Source: Bacillus sp. E(2018) (GTDB taxonomy: Bacteria > Bacillota > Bacilli > Bacillales > Fictibacillaceae). Taken from it: 64,000 nucleotides of DNA. How positions within the stretch are numbered: position 1 is the stretch's first letter; every line of letters begins with the position of its first letter. The stretch spans positions 1 through 64,000 of the forward strand of contig NZ_SCOL01000004.1 of NCBI RefSeq assembly GCF_005503015.1, written 5' to 3'. This document shows positions 50,418 through 60,136 of this stretch, in pieces. Position numbers and translations under genes: made by a program. Below the pieces are notes generated by a model. The model ran no database searches. It saw only the letters and a list, made by a program, of their open reading frames with translations, and was not told the origin of the DNA.

Positions 50418-51794
50418 ATGTTTAGATTGAACCTATTAGATAATTATTTAAAGAAATATACAAAAATGTCCGAGAGGGAACTATCACATACCGTTCAATC
50501 GAATATGTGGTTTACTCCCGTACTTTACGTTTTGTTTTCTGCACTACTAGTTACGGCGACATTAACAACTGATCTAAAGTACGACTTAGGCAATCAGATG
50601 CGTCCTTTTTTTGCAGTTGATTATGATCTTACACGAAATCTAGTAGGGACTCTTACCGCGGCCACTCTAACACTGACCACCTTTACCTTTAACTTGATTC
50701 TTGTTGTGTTTACGACGTTTTCTGGACAGTTTTCTCCTCGTATGTTGAAAAACTTTATAGCTAGTAAATCAACACAGCGTGTTCTAGGGATATTTACCTC
50801 TAGTTTCATTTATATGTTGTTGAGTTTTTTATTTTTGAACAAAAGAATGGCTGAATACTATTTTGCTGTTCCGTTGGTAGCAGCTATCATTGCAGCCTTT
50901 GCGATGGGAACGTTTATCTTTTTTATCAATCATGCTGTCGCTTGGCTTCAAGTGAACCAGATGACGTATGACATGAAGAATGAAGCATTATCTATCGTGA
51001 AAAGTGCACTAGAGGATGAAGTGGATCCTTATAAAGTAAATGATTTAACGACCGTGAACAGTGAAATATGTGAAGAAAGCGGTAATGCGATTAAAGCTCG
51101 TAAATCGGGATTTATCCAATTGGTGGATTTCATCTCAATCATGAAAGAAGCAGAACGAGATGATATCGTCATACGTTTGGAGTATGCGATCGGAAGTTAT
51201 GTGTATGCTACAACACCTTTTATTACTTATTGGAAAAAAGGTGAGAATGAAATTGACGAAGAAAAATATTTGTCACTCATTAGTATTGGAAGAAGGCAAA
51301 CGGAAGTACAAGATATTGAATTTAGTATCAATAAGCTTGTAGAAGTTGCAATCAGATCTCTAGGAAATAATGATCCAAAAACAGCTATTAACTCTATTTA
51401 TCAATTAGGTGAAGTTCTTACTACGATTTCACGAGGATCCATATTCTCAAAGTATCTGGTAGATAAACAGAATAATCTGCGCGTCGTATTGCAAGAACGA
51501 GATTTTAGCCATTATTTATATAACGCTTTTGGGTATATTCGTCACTATGCAAAAGATAACGTGATCGTGTGTACGGAGATCTTGAAAGTTCTGGATTTGA
51601 TGGCAAAATCCTTAAATAAGCGGGATTATAACGCAGTCTGGGAATTTGGGGTACTAACTGCTAGCGGGTTAGAGAATCATTTCTTATTCGCTCTGGATTA
51701 TCAACAATTTCACAGAGCTCTGCAAAATCTTTCTGTAACGACCAAACATGAAAAAGAATATGAAGAGTTCTTGTTTAAAAGTAAACAACCTTAA
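50418..51794 (+). CDS. DUF2254 membrane protein
   Basis: 458 residues. The first half has four helices (WFTPVLYVLFSALLVTATL, LVGTLTAATLTLTTFTFNLILVVFTTFSGQFSPRML, VLGIFTSSFIYMLLSFLFL, YYFAVPLVAAIIAAFAMGTFIFFI); the second half is soluble and helical. The FNLILVVFTTFSGQFSPRML segment is the DUF2254 hallmark. These proteins are of unknown function, with a possible channel-like core. GAGGGG precedes the ATG. Confidence 0.88.
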   Translation: MFRLNLLDNYLKKYTKMSERELSHTVQSNMWFTPVLYVLFSALLVTATLTTDLKYDLGNQMRPFFAVDYDLTRNLVGTLTAATLTLTTFTFNLILVVFTTFSGQFSPRMLKNFIASKSTQRVLGIFTSSFIYMLLSFLFLNKRMAEYYFAVPLVAAIIAAFAMGTFIFFINHAVAWLQVNQMTYDMKNEALSIVKSALEDEVDPYKVNDLTTVNSEICEESGNAIKARKSGFIQLVDFISIMKEAERDDIVIRLEYAIGSYVYATTPFITYWKKGENEIDEEKYLSLISIGRRQTEVQDIEFSINKLVEVAIRSLGNNDPKTAINSIYQLGEVLTTISRGSIFSKYLVDKQNNLRVVLQERDFSHYLYNAFGYIRHYAKDNVIVCTEILKVLDLMAKSLNKRDYNAVWEFGVLTASGLENHFLFALDYQQFHRALQNLSVTTKHEKEYEEFLFKSKQP

Positions 51795-51797
51795 ACG

Positions 51798-51831
51798 AAA
51801 AAAGCCCGGTATAAGTACCGAGCTTTTTTTA
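51798..51831. terminator. Bidirectional terminator
   Basis: AAAAAGCCCGGTA and TACCGAGCTTTTTTT pair over TAAG; it serves both convergent genes. Confidence 0.88.
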
Positions 51832-52629
51832 AATGGAGCGCAATGCTTTTTGAACGTCAGTAGCCGAATGAAATGGCTCGTCAAGTTGGAGCATTTTCCG
51901 AAGAATTGATTTAAAAGGAAGTGATATTTCTAATTCCTCTTCCCAGCTCAACTCTTTTTTTGACTGAGGCACGTAAGAAGAATATAGCAGAAAGAGTGCA
52001 AAATGACCGAGAGCAAACAAGTCGCTTTCCACTTTAACAGCCCGCATCCGAAGTTTCTCAGGATGATCATTCGAATCTTCAACCTCTTGGTGTTTGTCTG
52101 ATAAATAACAAGCAAGTCCAAAATCAATCACGATCAATTTGTTATCACGTTGTATGATATTTGGAATACGAAGATCTCGATGTATGATTCCTTTCTCGTG
52201 AAAGTGCTCGGTAATGTTTAGAAGCTCTAGCAGAATCGCGATCGTTTCTTTTTCGTTATACGTTTGATTGTCACGAAAAATTAGATTTTCGAATGTTTGA
52301 CCCTTAATCCACTCCATAGCAATAAAGTGACCTTGTTCATCTTGAAAGGTATTCAATAGCTTCGGAACGGGGTGTTGGTGCAGCGCTTCTAAGATCTGAG
52401 ACTCTCTTTGGAAAGAGAGAAGCCCAGCTGTGGTTTTGGCTTTTGTGTTCCTCAGCTGTTTTAAGACGATGATCGCTTCTGTTTGCCGATCGAGTGCTAA
52501 ATACGTAATGCCATAGCTACCCATTCCAAGAACTTCTTGAATGTGATATCGCTCATGAATGAGATGCCCAGCTTTAAAAGGTCTGTCCCATAAAGTTCTT
52601 TGCAGACCTTTCCAAAGTTCAGTTATCAT
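51829..52629 (-). CDS. Ser/Thr protein kinase (PrkC-like catalytic domain, soluble)
   Basis: 266 residues, only a Hanks-type kinase domain: Gly loop GMGSYG (35-40), ATP Lys57 in IVLKQL, catalytic HRDLRIPN (150-157, with Arg154 where most have Lys), DFG at 169-171, and a short C-lobe with VESDLFALGHFALFLL. No membrane helix or PASTA repeats, as in the small Bacillus kinases PrkD/YbdM-type. It lies 22 bases after a tiny Ser/Tyr/Lys-rich gene on the same strand. No clear ribosome binding site precedes the ATG, so translation may depend on the upstream gene. Confidence 0.88.
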   Translation of the reverse strand: MITELWKGLQRTLWDRPFKAGHLIHERYHIQEVLGMGSYGITYLALDRQTEAIIVLKQLRNTKAKTTAGLLSFQRESQILEALHQHPVPKLLNTFQDEQGHFIAMEWIKGQTFENLIFRDNQTYNEKETIAILLELLNITEHFHEKGIIHRDLRIPNIIQRDNKLIVIDFGLACYLSDKHQEVEDSNDHPEKLRMRAVKVESDLFALGHFALFLLYSSYVPQSKKELSWEEELEISLPFKSILRKMLQLDEPFHSATDVQKALRSI

Positions 52630-52651
52630 GTTGGTTTTATCTTAACGCAGA

Positions 52652-52837
52652 TTAGGAGCTGAAAAAGCTGCTTCTCTTTTTCTTTTTATAATGCTTGTGC
52701 CCATATCCACCATAATGCTTTTTGCCAAAATCACTGCTGCTGTATTTCTTGTAGCTTTTCTTATATTTGTAGCCAGAGCTGCTGTACCTTTTATGGCTGC
52801 TGTGTCCCAATAGTGATTTTAATAGTTTCTTTAACAT
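52652..52837 (-). CDS. Small basic Ser/Tyr/Lys-rich protein, possible kinase partner
   Basis: 61 residues behind AAGGAG. Composition is extreme: about one third Lys/Arg, many Ser, Tyr, His and Gly (KRYSSSGYKYKKSYKKYSSS, KKHYGGYGHKHYKKKK), no hydrophobic core. It recalls low-complexity spore-coat proteins of the CotG type, some of which are phosphorylated by Ser/Thr-kinase-like CotH. It lies 22 bases before the kinase gene, so a substrate role is plausible but not shown. Confidence 0.65.
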   Translation of the reverse strand: MLKKLLKSLLGHSSHKRYSSSGYKYKKSYKKYSSSDFGKKHYGGYGHKHYKKKKRSSFFSS

Positions 52838-52938
52838 GAAAAATCATCTCCTTTGAAGATACTTGTTAAATCTTATTCGTCCTTTTCAAGCATTATCCTA
52901 CTGTACGTGCTTTTAAACAGAAAGTTTCAAAGTGGAGA

Positions 52939-52950
52939 GGGTCTGACCCC
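52939..52950. repeat. GGGTCTGACCCC palindrome, copy 1
   Basis: Arms GGGTC and GACCC flank a single T. A near copy (GGGGTCAGACCCC) lies at 54266. In both cases an A+T-rich stretch ending in TTCCC follows within 20 bases. The two lie outside csbA and the TauE-family gene. Confidence 0.6.
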
Positions 52951-52995
52951 AAACAATTTATTCCCCGTAACAATTTCCTTGTTTTTGCCTAGGGA

Positions 52996-53019
52996 GTTTT
53001 GTTAAATTTAGAGAGGTAT
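52996..53019 (+). promoter_or_regulatory. Possible sigma-B promoter of csbA
   Basis: GTTTTG, 12 bases, AGGTAT resembles the sigma-B pattern GTTTAA-N13/14-GGGTAT. B. subtilis csbA is a sigma-B gene, which is the main reason to propose it. The same bases contain a sigma-A-like TATAAT. Confidence 0.35.
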
Positions 53020-53077
53020 AATAGAACGTTTACAAAAGTTATGTTTTTGGTGTTCAAGGAGAGGGGTTCTTCGTTTC

Positions 53078-53308
53078 ATGTCGGAGTATATTGTCGCAGC
53101 TTTATTGCCGTTTGGTCTACAGCTGCTATTTAATAGAGTGTTGTTTACTAAGTACTTACCTTTAGCAATTACTGTTGTTATCTTAATTTTTGGTTTAGAT
53201 GGTTTGAATCAACCGTTGCCTCTCCAAATCGTGGCCGTAATTTCTACGATCGTAGGCTTCTTACTGGGACTTAAAATTTATAACAAACAAAAAAGAAAAG
53301 TAAGATAA
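53078..53308 (+). CDS. csbA: CsbA general-stress membrane protein
   Basis: 76 residues with three helices (YIVAALLPFGLQLLFNRVLF, YLPLAITVVILIFGLDGL, LQIVAVISTIVGFLLGLKIY) and a basic tail; size, sequence and position before uvrBA agree with B. subtilis CsbA, a sigma-B-controlled membrane protein of unknown function. GGAGAGGGG lies about 10 bases before the ATG. Here the TauE-family gene is inserted between csbA and uvrB on the opposite strand. Confidence 0.9.
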   Translation: MSEYIVAALLPFGLQLLFNRVLFTKYLPLAITVVILIFGLDGLNQPLPLQIVAVISTIVGFLLGLKIYNKQKRKVR

Positions 53309-53310
53309 AA

Positions 53311-53348
53311 AAAGACGTCACCTTCACGAGGTAGACGTCTTTCTTTTT
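53311..53348. terminator. Bidirectional terminator between csbA and the TauE-family gene
   Basis: AAAGACGTC and GACGTCTTT pair; T-rich on the plus side (CTTTTT) and A-run on the left for the minus strand. Confidence 0.8.
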
Positions 53349-54196
53349 GTATGTGTGATCGTCTCTTTTAAGAAAAGTACGAGCATGGATAGCACATATA
53401 GCGTAATGATACCTAGACCAGCTTTATCAAGATGAACGAGCTTCAGTACTACTGAGCTTAAGATCGTGATGTATAGAGCACCTAGATATTTTTGAATCTG
53501 TTCACTGGAATAGATGGTTGTGAGCTTTGCTCCTAGTTGAGTCCCGACCAACGCACCTAAAATAAGCAGGAGGCCAAGTTTATAATCGATCTGTACACTT
53601 GATGCGTACGTTAAGAAACCAGCACTTACAATGAAAAACACACTGACCAAGCTCGTCCCAACCGCTTTTCTAGAAGGAAACTTCATCAAAGAGATGAGCA
53701 TGGGAACCATGACAAATCCCCCGCCAACACCGAGTGTCGTAGAAATGAACCCTCCTGTAAATCCAATAAAGACTGCTTTTGGCCAAGAAAAGTGAATCTC
53801 TGTAGTGCTTTGCGTATCATTCTTGCGTTTTGTTTGCTTATAAAGCAGGGAAAGAGCAAAGTAGGCAAGAAGAACAATATAAAATATAGGAATGATCGTT
53901 TCGTCATAACCCATCTTCTCTAACCAAACGACAAGTGGGTGAGCGACTTGAGTTGCTCCAATCCCGACAATTCCTAAAACAGCAGCGGGTTTCCATAGAA
54001 TGTTCTTAAATCTCAGATGTGCAGCAACTCCTGAAACACTTGTCCCGATTGAGTACATGAGACTCGTTCCAATCGCAGACAAAGGCGGAATGCCGAAAAG
54101 AATCAGGACGGGTGTTAGAATAAAGCCGCCACCAATTCCAAAAATTCCTGAAAAGATACCGATGCATAGACCAAGCAGTATATAAAAAAACTCCAT
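53324..54196 (-). CDS. TauE/SafE family permease
   Basis: 290 residues with eight or nine helices in two repeats, each with the family motif: GIFSGIFGIGGGFILTPVLILFG near residue 13 and GFTGGFISTTLGVGGGFVMVPMLISL near 147. The family exports sulfite, sulfoacetate and other sulfonates or organic anions. It is 24 kb from the SQ cluster, so a link to sulfolactate export is only a possibility. AAAGGAG precedes the ATG. It interrupts the csbA-uvrB neighbourhood. Confidence 0.92.
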   Translation of the reverse strand: MEFFYILLGLCIGIFSGIFGIGGGFILTPVLILFGIPPLSAIGTSLMYSIGTSVSGVAAHLRFKNILWKPAAVLGIVGIGATQVAHPLVVWLEKMGYDETIIPIFYIVLLAYFALSLLYKQTKRKNDTQSTTEIHFSWPKAVFIGFTGGFISTTLGVGGGFVMVPMLISLMKFPSRKAVGTSLVSVFFIVSAGFLTYASSVQIDYKLGLLLILGALVGTQLGAKLTTIYSSEQIQKYLGALYITILSSVVLKLVHLDKAGLGIITLYVLSMLVLFLKETITHTKRKTSTS

Positions 54197-54265
54197 TTTA
54201 AAACTCCTTTAAGGGGACACACCTTGTACAATTTGTATAAAAACCTTGGTGTTGCTAGTGGGAAA

Positions 54266-54280
54266 TGGGGTCAGACCCCA
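54266..54280. repeat. GGGGTCAGACCCC palindrome, copy 2
   Basis: TGGGGTC and GACCCCA flank a single A; outside these, GGGAAAT (54260) and ATTTCCC (54289-54295) form a second pair of arms. See copy 1 at 52939. Confidence 0.6.
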
Positions 54281-54348
54281 TAAAATTAATTTCCCATCTT
54301 GCGCCTACCTTTAAGTATAACACTTTACTTTCTTTCCAGAAACTTCTG

Positions 54349-54362
54349 CGAATATTTGTTCG
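54349..54362 (+). promoter_or_regulatory. LexA (SOS) box before uvrB
   Basis: CGAATATTTGTTCG agrees at 12 of 14 positions with the Bacillus box CGAACATATGTTCG. It lies 75 bases before the start, with a TATAAT -10 at 54394. uvrB is an SOS gene in B. subtilis. Confidence 0.75.
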
Positions 54363-54436
54363 TAATTATTAGGTTTTTGGATAAGGGCTGTGCTATAATT
54401 TGAGTAACCAGAATTTAGGAACGGAGGTTCGGTTTT

Positions 54437-56428
54437 GTGAGTCAAAGTCAATTGTTCGAAATCAAATCAAACTATCAGCCACAAGGAGATCAGCCCGCAG
54501 CGATCAAACATCTTGTGAACAATATAAACGCAGGAAAGAAGAGTATGACCCTGCTTGGTGCGACCGGAACAGGAAAGACGTTTACCGTCTCCAATGTTAT
54601 TCAGGAAGTAAACAAACCGACTCTTGTTATTGCACATAACAAAACACTAGCCGGACAGCTTTACAGTGAGTTAAAAGAATTTTTCCCAAACAACGCAGTT
54701 GAATATTTTGTTTCGTATTACGATTATTATCAACCAGAAGCATACATCGCACACTCTGATACGTATATCGAAAAAGACGCAAGCATTAATGATGAGATCG
54801 ATAAACTTCGCCACTCGGCTACTTCATCACTTTTTGAACGCAAAGACGTTATTATTGTAGCCAGTGTTTCGTGTATCTATGGTCTAGGGTCACCTGAGGA
54901 ATATAAAGACATGGTGATCTCCTTAAGAGAAGGAATGGAGAAAGACCGTGACCAGCTTTTACGTGATCTTGTAGATGTTCAATACAACCGAAATGATATT
55001 AACTTTACTCGCGGTACGTTCCGAGTTAGAGGAGATGTCGTGGAAATCTTCCCAGCCTCACGAGACGAACATTGTCTTCGTGTGGAATTTTTTGGTGATG
55101 AGATCGACCGCATTACTGAAGTGGACGCACTCACAGGTGAAATTCTTGGTGAACGTAAACATGTTGCCATTTTCCCTGCTTCCCACTTCGTAACACGTGA
55201 AGAAAAGATGAAAGTAGCTATCAAGCGCATTGAAGCTGAACTGGAAGATCGTCTAAAAGAATTGAATGAAGCTGGAAAATTATTAGAAGCACAGCGTCTC
55301 GAACAGCGTACAAGATACGACTTAGAGATGATGGCTGAAATGGGGTTCTGCTCAGGAATCGAGAACTATTCTGTTCACCTGACTCTTAGACCATTAGGAT
55401 CGACGCCTTACACACTTTTAGATTATTTTCCGGACGATTCACTGATTGTTATTGATGAGTCCCATGTTACTCTTCCGCAGATTCGTGGAATGTTTAATGG
55501 AGACCAAGCGAGAAAAGGAGTCCTTGTCGATCATGGATTCCGATTACCTTCTGCAAAAGATAACCGTCCGTTAACGTTCGATGAATTTGAGCGTTATACA
55601 AAGTTTCAGCACATTTACGTATCAGCAACACCAGGTCCGTATGAGCTCGAACACGCACCTGATCCAGTTGAGCAGATCATTCGTCCAACCGGGCTCTTGG
55701 ATCCTACACTAGAAGTCCGTCCGATCAAAGGTCAGATCGATGATTTATTAGGTGAGATCAACGAAAGAATCGCGAAAAACGAACGAGTTCTTGTTACAAC
55801 CTTAACGAAAAAAATGTCTGAAGATCTTACCGATTATTTTGTAGAGCTTGGCATAAAAGTTCGTTACCTGCATTCAGAGATTAAGACGTTAGAGCGGATT
55901 CAGATCATACGCGATCTGCGTCTTGGTGTGTTTGATGTACTCGTTGGAATTAACTTGCTGCGAGAAGGGTTAGATATTCCTGAAGTGTCTCTCGTTGCGA
56001 TTTTAGATGCAGATAAAGAAGGCTTCTTACGTTCAGAACGTTCGCTTATCCAAACGATCGGACGTGCCGCTCGTAACTCAAACGGTCACGTTATCATGTA
56101 TGGAGACAAGATTACGAAATCCATGCAGATCGCGATCGATGAAACACAGCGCAGACGTCAAAAACAGATGGAGCACAATGAAAAGCATGGAATTACGCCG
56201 ACGACGATTAAAAAAGCAGTTCGTGATGTAATTTCTGCGACACAAGCTGCCGAAGATACAGAAACGTATACAAGTTCAAAAGCTCCTAAGCAAAAGATGA
56301 GCAAAAAAGATCGCGAAGCATTTATCGAACGTATGGAAAAAGAGATGAAGGATGCTGCAAAGAACCTTCAGTTCGAGCGTGCAGCAGAGCTTCGTGACCT
56401 CATTCTTGAGTTAAAAGCGGAAGGATGA
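54437..56428 (+). CDS. uvrB: Excinuclease ABC subunit UvrB
   Basis: 663 residues, GTG start behind CGGAGG. Walker A GATGTGKT at 41-48; the beta-hairpin that clamps damaged DNA is [10 protein letters not shown] at 94-103; helicase motif DESH; C-terminal UVR domain that binds UvrC ([26 protein letters not shown], about 625-655). UvrB verifies the lesion handed over by UvrA and recruits UvrC for incision. uvrA follows after six bases, so they are coupled; an SOS box precedes the pair. Confidence 0.98.
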   Translation: MSQSQLFEIKSNYQPQGDQPAAIKHLVNNINAGKKSMTLLGATGTGKTFTVSNVIQEVNKPTLVIAHNKTLAGQLYSELKEFFPNNAVEYFVSYYDYYQPEAYIAHSDTYIEKDASINDEIDKLRHSATSSLFERKDVIIVASVSCIYGLGSPEEYKDMVISLREGMEKDRDQLLRDLVDVQYNRNDINFTRGTFRVRGDVVEIFPASRDEHCLRVEFFGDEIDRITEVDALTGEILGERKHVAIFPASHFVTREEKMKVAIKRIEAELEDRLKELNEAGKLLEAQRLEQRTRYDLEMMAEMGFCSGIENYSVHLTLRPLGSTPYTLLDYFPDDSLIVIDESHVTLPQIRGMFNGDQARKGVLVDHGFRLPSAKDNRPLTFDEFERYTKFQHIYVSATPGPYELEHAPDPVEQIIRPTGLLDPTLEVRPIKGQIDDLLGEINERIAKNERVLVTTLTKKMSEDLTDYFVELGIKVRYLHSEIKTLERIQIIRDLRLGVFDVLVGINLLREGLDIPEVSLVAILDADKEGFLRSERSLIQTIGRAARNSNGHVIMYGDKITKSMQIAIDETQRRRQKQMEHNEKHGITPTTIKKAVRDVISATQAAEDTETYTSSKAPKQKMSKKDREAFIERMEKEMKDAAKNLQFERAAELRDLILELKAEG

Positions 56429-56434
56429 TAGCAG

Positions 56435-59305
56435 TTGGCTACCAATCAAAACATAATTGTAAAGGGTGCTAGAGCCCATAATTTAAAAAATATAGATATT
56501 ACGATCCCACGTGACAAGCTGGTTGTTCTAACCGGCTTATCAGGTTCGGGTAAATCTTCACTTGCTTTTGATACGATATATGCAGAAGGACAGCGTCGTT
56601 ACGTTGAATCTCTATCGGCTTATGCCCGTCAGTTCCTCGGACAGATGGACAAGCCGGATGTGGATTCAATCGAGGGTCTGTCACCTGCTATTTCAATCGA
56701 TCAAAAAACAACCAGCCGTAACCCTCGTTCAACAGTAGGGACGGTTACGGAAATCTATGACTATCTTCGACTTTTATTCGCACGTATCGGTCGTCCGGTA
56801 TGTCCAGTTCATAACGTGGAGATCACTTCTCAAACGATCGAACAAATGGTAGATCGAATCTTAGAATATCCTGAGCGTACAAAGCTTCAAATTTTAGCGC
56901 CAGTTGTTTCCGGTCGAAAAGGGGAACACGTTAAAGCGTTAGAAGATATTAAGAAACAAGGATATGTTCGTGTTCGAATTGACGGAGAGATGCGTGAGAT
57001 CTCTGAGGAAATTAAGCTTGAGAAAAATAAAAAGCATACCATTGAAATCGTAATCGACCGTATCGTCGTAAAAGAAGGAATCGCTACTCGTCTAGCTGAC
57101 TCTCTTGAAGCGGCACTCAACCTTGGTGGAGGAAGTGTTGTCGTTGATGTGATGGAAGAAGAGGAACTTCTATTCTCGCAAAACCATGCTTGTCCACATT
57201 GTGGATTTTCCATTGGTGAATTAGAGCCGCGTTTGTTTTCATTTAACAGTCCATTCGGGGCGTGCTCTTCATGTGATGGTTTAGGAGTAAAACTTGAAGT
57301 AGATCCAGAGCTAGTTATTCCAGACTGGAGTCGTACTTTAAGAGATAACGCTATCGCACCATGGGAGCCAATCAGTTCGCAATATTATCCACAGCTATTA
57401 GAAAGTATTTGTAACCACTTTGGTATCGATATGGATGTACCCGTTGAATCTCTTCCAAAAGATCAGATGGATAAAATTCTGAACGGTAGTAAAGAGTATC
57501 TTACTTTCACGTACAAAAATGATTTCGGTCAGGTACGTAAGAACGAGATTCAGTTTGAAGGTGTATTAGGCAACATTCAGCGCAGATATCGCGAAACAAG
57601 TTCAGATTATATTCGTGAACAGATGGAAGGATATATGGCACAAAAGCCATGTCCGACATGTAAAGGACATCGTCTGAAGAAAGAAGCTCTTTCTGTTTTA
57701 ATCAACGGAAAACATATTGGTGAAACGACCGCTCTTTCCATAACAGAAGCAAAGAACTTCTTCGATAACCTCGACTTAACGAATAAAGAGCGTGCGATCG
57801 CGAAGCTGATTCTTAGGGAAATCGTAGATCGTTCAGGTTTCTTGATTAATGTTGGATTAGACTATCTAACACTAAGCCGAGCTGCTGGTACGCTATCCGG
57901 TGGTGAAGCACAGCGTATTCGCCTTGCTACCCAAGTTGGGTCACGATTAATGGGTGTTCTTTATATTCTTGATGAACCGTCAATCGGCCTTCATCAGAGA
58001 GACAATGACCGACTGATTCGAACTCTAGAGGAAATGCGATCTCTTGGGAATACGTTGATTGTCGTTGAGCATGACGAAGATACGATGCTTGCGGCAGATT
58101 ATGTCATTGATATCGGGCCAGGTGCTGGTGCACATGGTGGTGTCATCACGTCACAAGGTACGCCACAAGAGATTATGGAAGATCCAGCATCCTTAACAGG
58201 ACAATATTTATCTGGTAAAAAGTTTATTCCTCTTCCAAAGGAAAGACGTAAGCCAGATGGTAGATATATTGAAGTGAAAGGTGCAACGGAAAACAACTTA
58301 AAGAATGTTTCTGCAAAGATTCCATTAGGGTTGTTTACTGGAGTGACAGGTGTATCGGGATCTGGAAAGAGTACGCTAGTCAATGAAATCCTGCATAAGG
58401 CTCTTGCACAAAAGCTGCACCGTGCAAAGGACAAGCCTGGTGCTCATAAGTCTATTAAGGGACTTGAACATATCGATAAAGTGATAGATATCGACCAATC
58501 CCCAATCGGGCGAACGCCACGATCAAATCCTGCGACATATACGGGAGTATTTGATGATATTCGTGATGTGTTTGCCTCAACGAATGAAGCGAAAGTTCGC
58601 GGTTATAAAAAAGGACGTTTCTCATTCAACGTAAAAGGTGGACGTTGTGAAGCATGCCGTGGGGATGGAATCATTAAAATAGAAATGCATTTCTTGCCTG
58701 ATGTATATGTACCATGTGAAGTTTGTCATGGTAAACGGTATAACAGAGAAACGCTAGAAGTGAAGTATAAAGGGAAAAACATCGCAGACATCTTAGACAT
58801 GACGGTAGAAGATTCTGTGGAGTTCTTTGCCAATATTCCTAAGATCAATCGTAAGCTTCAGACCATTCTTGATGTAGGTCTTGGGTATATTAAGCTTGGT
58901 CAATCAGCTACAACTCTTTCTGGAGGAGAAGCACAGCGTGTGAAGCTTGCCTCACAGCTTCATAAGCGTTCTACTGGGAAAACCATCTACATTCTAGATG
59001 AACCAACAACAGGTCTTCACGTAGATGATATTTCTCGTTTGCTTGTCGTTCTTCAAAGACTTGTAGATAACGGAGATTCTGTACTTGTTATTGAGCATAA
59101 TCTGGACGTGATTAAGCAATGTGATCATCTAGTCGACCTTGGACCTGAAGGTGGGGACAAGGGCGGTATGATTGTTGGCGCGGGTACACCAGAGGAACTG
59201 GCTGAGATTGAAGGTTCTCACACAGGACGTTATCTCGCTCCGATCTTAAAGCGTGATAAGAAGCGGATGACAGGAAAGATTAAAGAAAAAGAAACGATTA
59301 AATAG
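56435..59305 (+). CDS. uvrA: Excinuclease ABC subunit UvrA
   Basis: 956 residues from a TTG start behind GGAAGG. Two ABC domains: Walker [10 protein letters not shown] (34-42) and GVSGSGKST near 640, signatures [14 protein letters not shown] and [14 protein letters not shown]. Two zinc sites are seen: CPHCGF...CSSCDG near 251 and CEACRGDG...[10 protein letters not shown] near 737. UvrA dimers scan DNA for distortions and load UvrB. Full length for the family; terminator follows directly. Confidence 0.98.
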   Translation: MATNQNIIVKGARAHNLKNIDITIPRDKLVVLTGLSGSGKSSLAFDTIYAEGQRRYVESLSAYARQFLGQMDKPDVDSIEGLSPAISIDQKTTSRNPRSTVGTVTEIYDYLRLLFARIGRPVCPVHNVEITSQTIEQMVDRILEYPERTKLQILAPVVSGRKGEHVKALEDIKKQGYVRVRIDGEMREISEEIKLEKNKKHTIEIVIDRIVVKEGIATRLADSLEAALNLGGGSVVVDVMEEEELLFSQNHACPHCGFSIGELEPRLFSFNSPFGACSSCDGLGVKLEVDPELVIPDWSRTLRDNAIAPWEPISSQYYPQLLESICNHFGIDMDVPVESLPKDQMDKILNGSKEYLTFTYKNDFGQVRKNEIQFEGVLGNIQRRYRETSSDYIREQMEGYMAQKPCPTCKGHRLKKEALSVLINGKHIGETTALSITEAKNFFDNLDLTNKERAIAKLILREIVDRSGFLINVGLDYLTLSRAAGTLSGGEAQRIRLATQVGSRLMGVLYILDEPSIGLHQRDNDRLIRTLEEMRSLGNTLIVVEHDEDTMLAADYVIDIGPGAGAHGGVITSQGTPQEIMEDPASLTGQYLSGKKFIPLPKERRKPDGRYIEVKGATENNLKNVSAKIPLGLFTGVTGVSGSGKSTLVNEILHKALAQKLHRAKDKPGAHKSIKGLEHIDKVIDIDQSPIGRTPRSNPATYTGVFDDIRDVFASTNEAKVRGYKKGRFSFNVKGGRCEACRGDGIIKIEMHFLPDVYVPCEVCHGKRYNRETLEVKYKGKNIADILDMTVEDSVEFFANIPKINRKLQTILDVGLGYIKLGQSATTLSGGEAQRVKLASQLHKRSTGKTIYILDEPTTGLHVDDISRLLVVLQRLVDNGDSVLVIEHNLDVIKQCDHLVDLGPEGGDKGGMIVGAGTPEELAEIEGSHTGRYLAPILKRDKKRMTGKIKEKETIK

Positions 59306-59314
59306 AAAGTTAGT

Positions 59315-59350
59315 AAAAAGGACGGTGAAAACATTTCACCGTCCTTTTTT
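59315..59350. terminator. Bidirectional terminator after uvrA
   Basis: AAAAAGGACGGTGAA and TTCACCGTCCTTTTT form a 15-bp stem, T-run on both strands. Confidence 0.92.
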
Positions 59351-60026
59351 ATAAGATATAGGTCGGGAGCAAGGGAACGATCCCATTGATCCAACCATTT
59401 TGGTAAGCTTTGATTACAGCTGAAGTCCGGTCCTTGACGCTTAGTTTTTTTAGCAGCGATGCGACATGATTTTTAATCGTGTTCTCGCTAAGGAAGATAG
59501 ACTGTGAAATTTCCTTGTTACTCATGCCAATTGTAAGCAATTCAAGAACTTCCCACTCTCTTTCCGTTAGAAGTTCTTGAGGTCGGAGTGGCGATAATGG
59601 TTTTCTTAATAGAATGTATTCTTCCCATATTAAAAATGAAATGGCTTGTGGCATATATTTTTGGCCACAAAATAACAGGGTGATCGCATGCATCATGAGA
59701 CCCGGATCCATATTCTTCAGAAGGACACCGTGAATGTTGAATGTTAAGCATTCTAAAAGCAAAGAAGTCTGTTGATCGATGCTCGGAACAAAGAGAACCA
59801 CTCTAACACCTTGCTTCATAAAATGCTGAATCATCTCAGCGACATTGAAATGCTTGATTTCTAAATCAATAAAAACGATATCAATGTTTTGGGCTAATTT
59901 ATAAAGTGGATTATGTTTATGACTTTCAATGGATGTGATAAAAATTTCATCCATTTCTTTTAGAAGCATATGTTGCAGAGAATCTTTAAAGATTCTATCA
60001 TCATCGATCATTAATATATGAATCAT
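59349..60026 (-). CDS. LuxR/NarL-type response regulator, atypical receiver
   Basis: 225 residues from the ATG at 60026 (GAGGTG nine bases upstream; a GTG four codons earlier overlaps that site). Receiver: acidic MIDDDR, phospho-Asp position in VFIDLEI, and Lys in VLLKNMD, but the Asp is not followed by the usual MPxMDG and the Thr/Ser switch is replaced by VLFVPS. C-terminal HTH: LTEREWEVLELLTIGMSNKEISQSIFLSENTIKNHVASLLKKL. No kinase gene is adjacent; the receiver may not be phosphorylated in the normal way. Confidence 0.85.
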   Translation of the reverse strand: MIHILMIDDDRIFKDSLQHMLLKEMDEIFITSIESHKHNPLYKLAQNIDIVFIDLEIKHFNVAEMIQHFMKQGVRVVLFVPSIDQQTSLLLECLTFNIHGVLLKNMDPGLMMHAITLLFCGQKYMPQAISFLIWEEYILLRKPLSPLRPQELLTEREWEVLELLTIGMSNKEISQSIFLSENTIKNHVASLLKKLSVKDRTSAVIKAYQNGWINGIVPLLPTYIL

Positions 60027-60136
60027 AGTTATGGGCACCTCACTAGGTATATATATTTCTGTTAATAGAGTGAAACCTTTATTAAAAAGATGTGATATGC
60101 TCGATAGTCCCCATTCTATAACTGAGCTATTTCATG

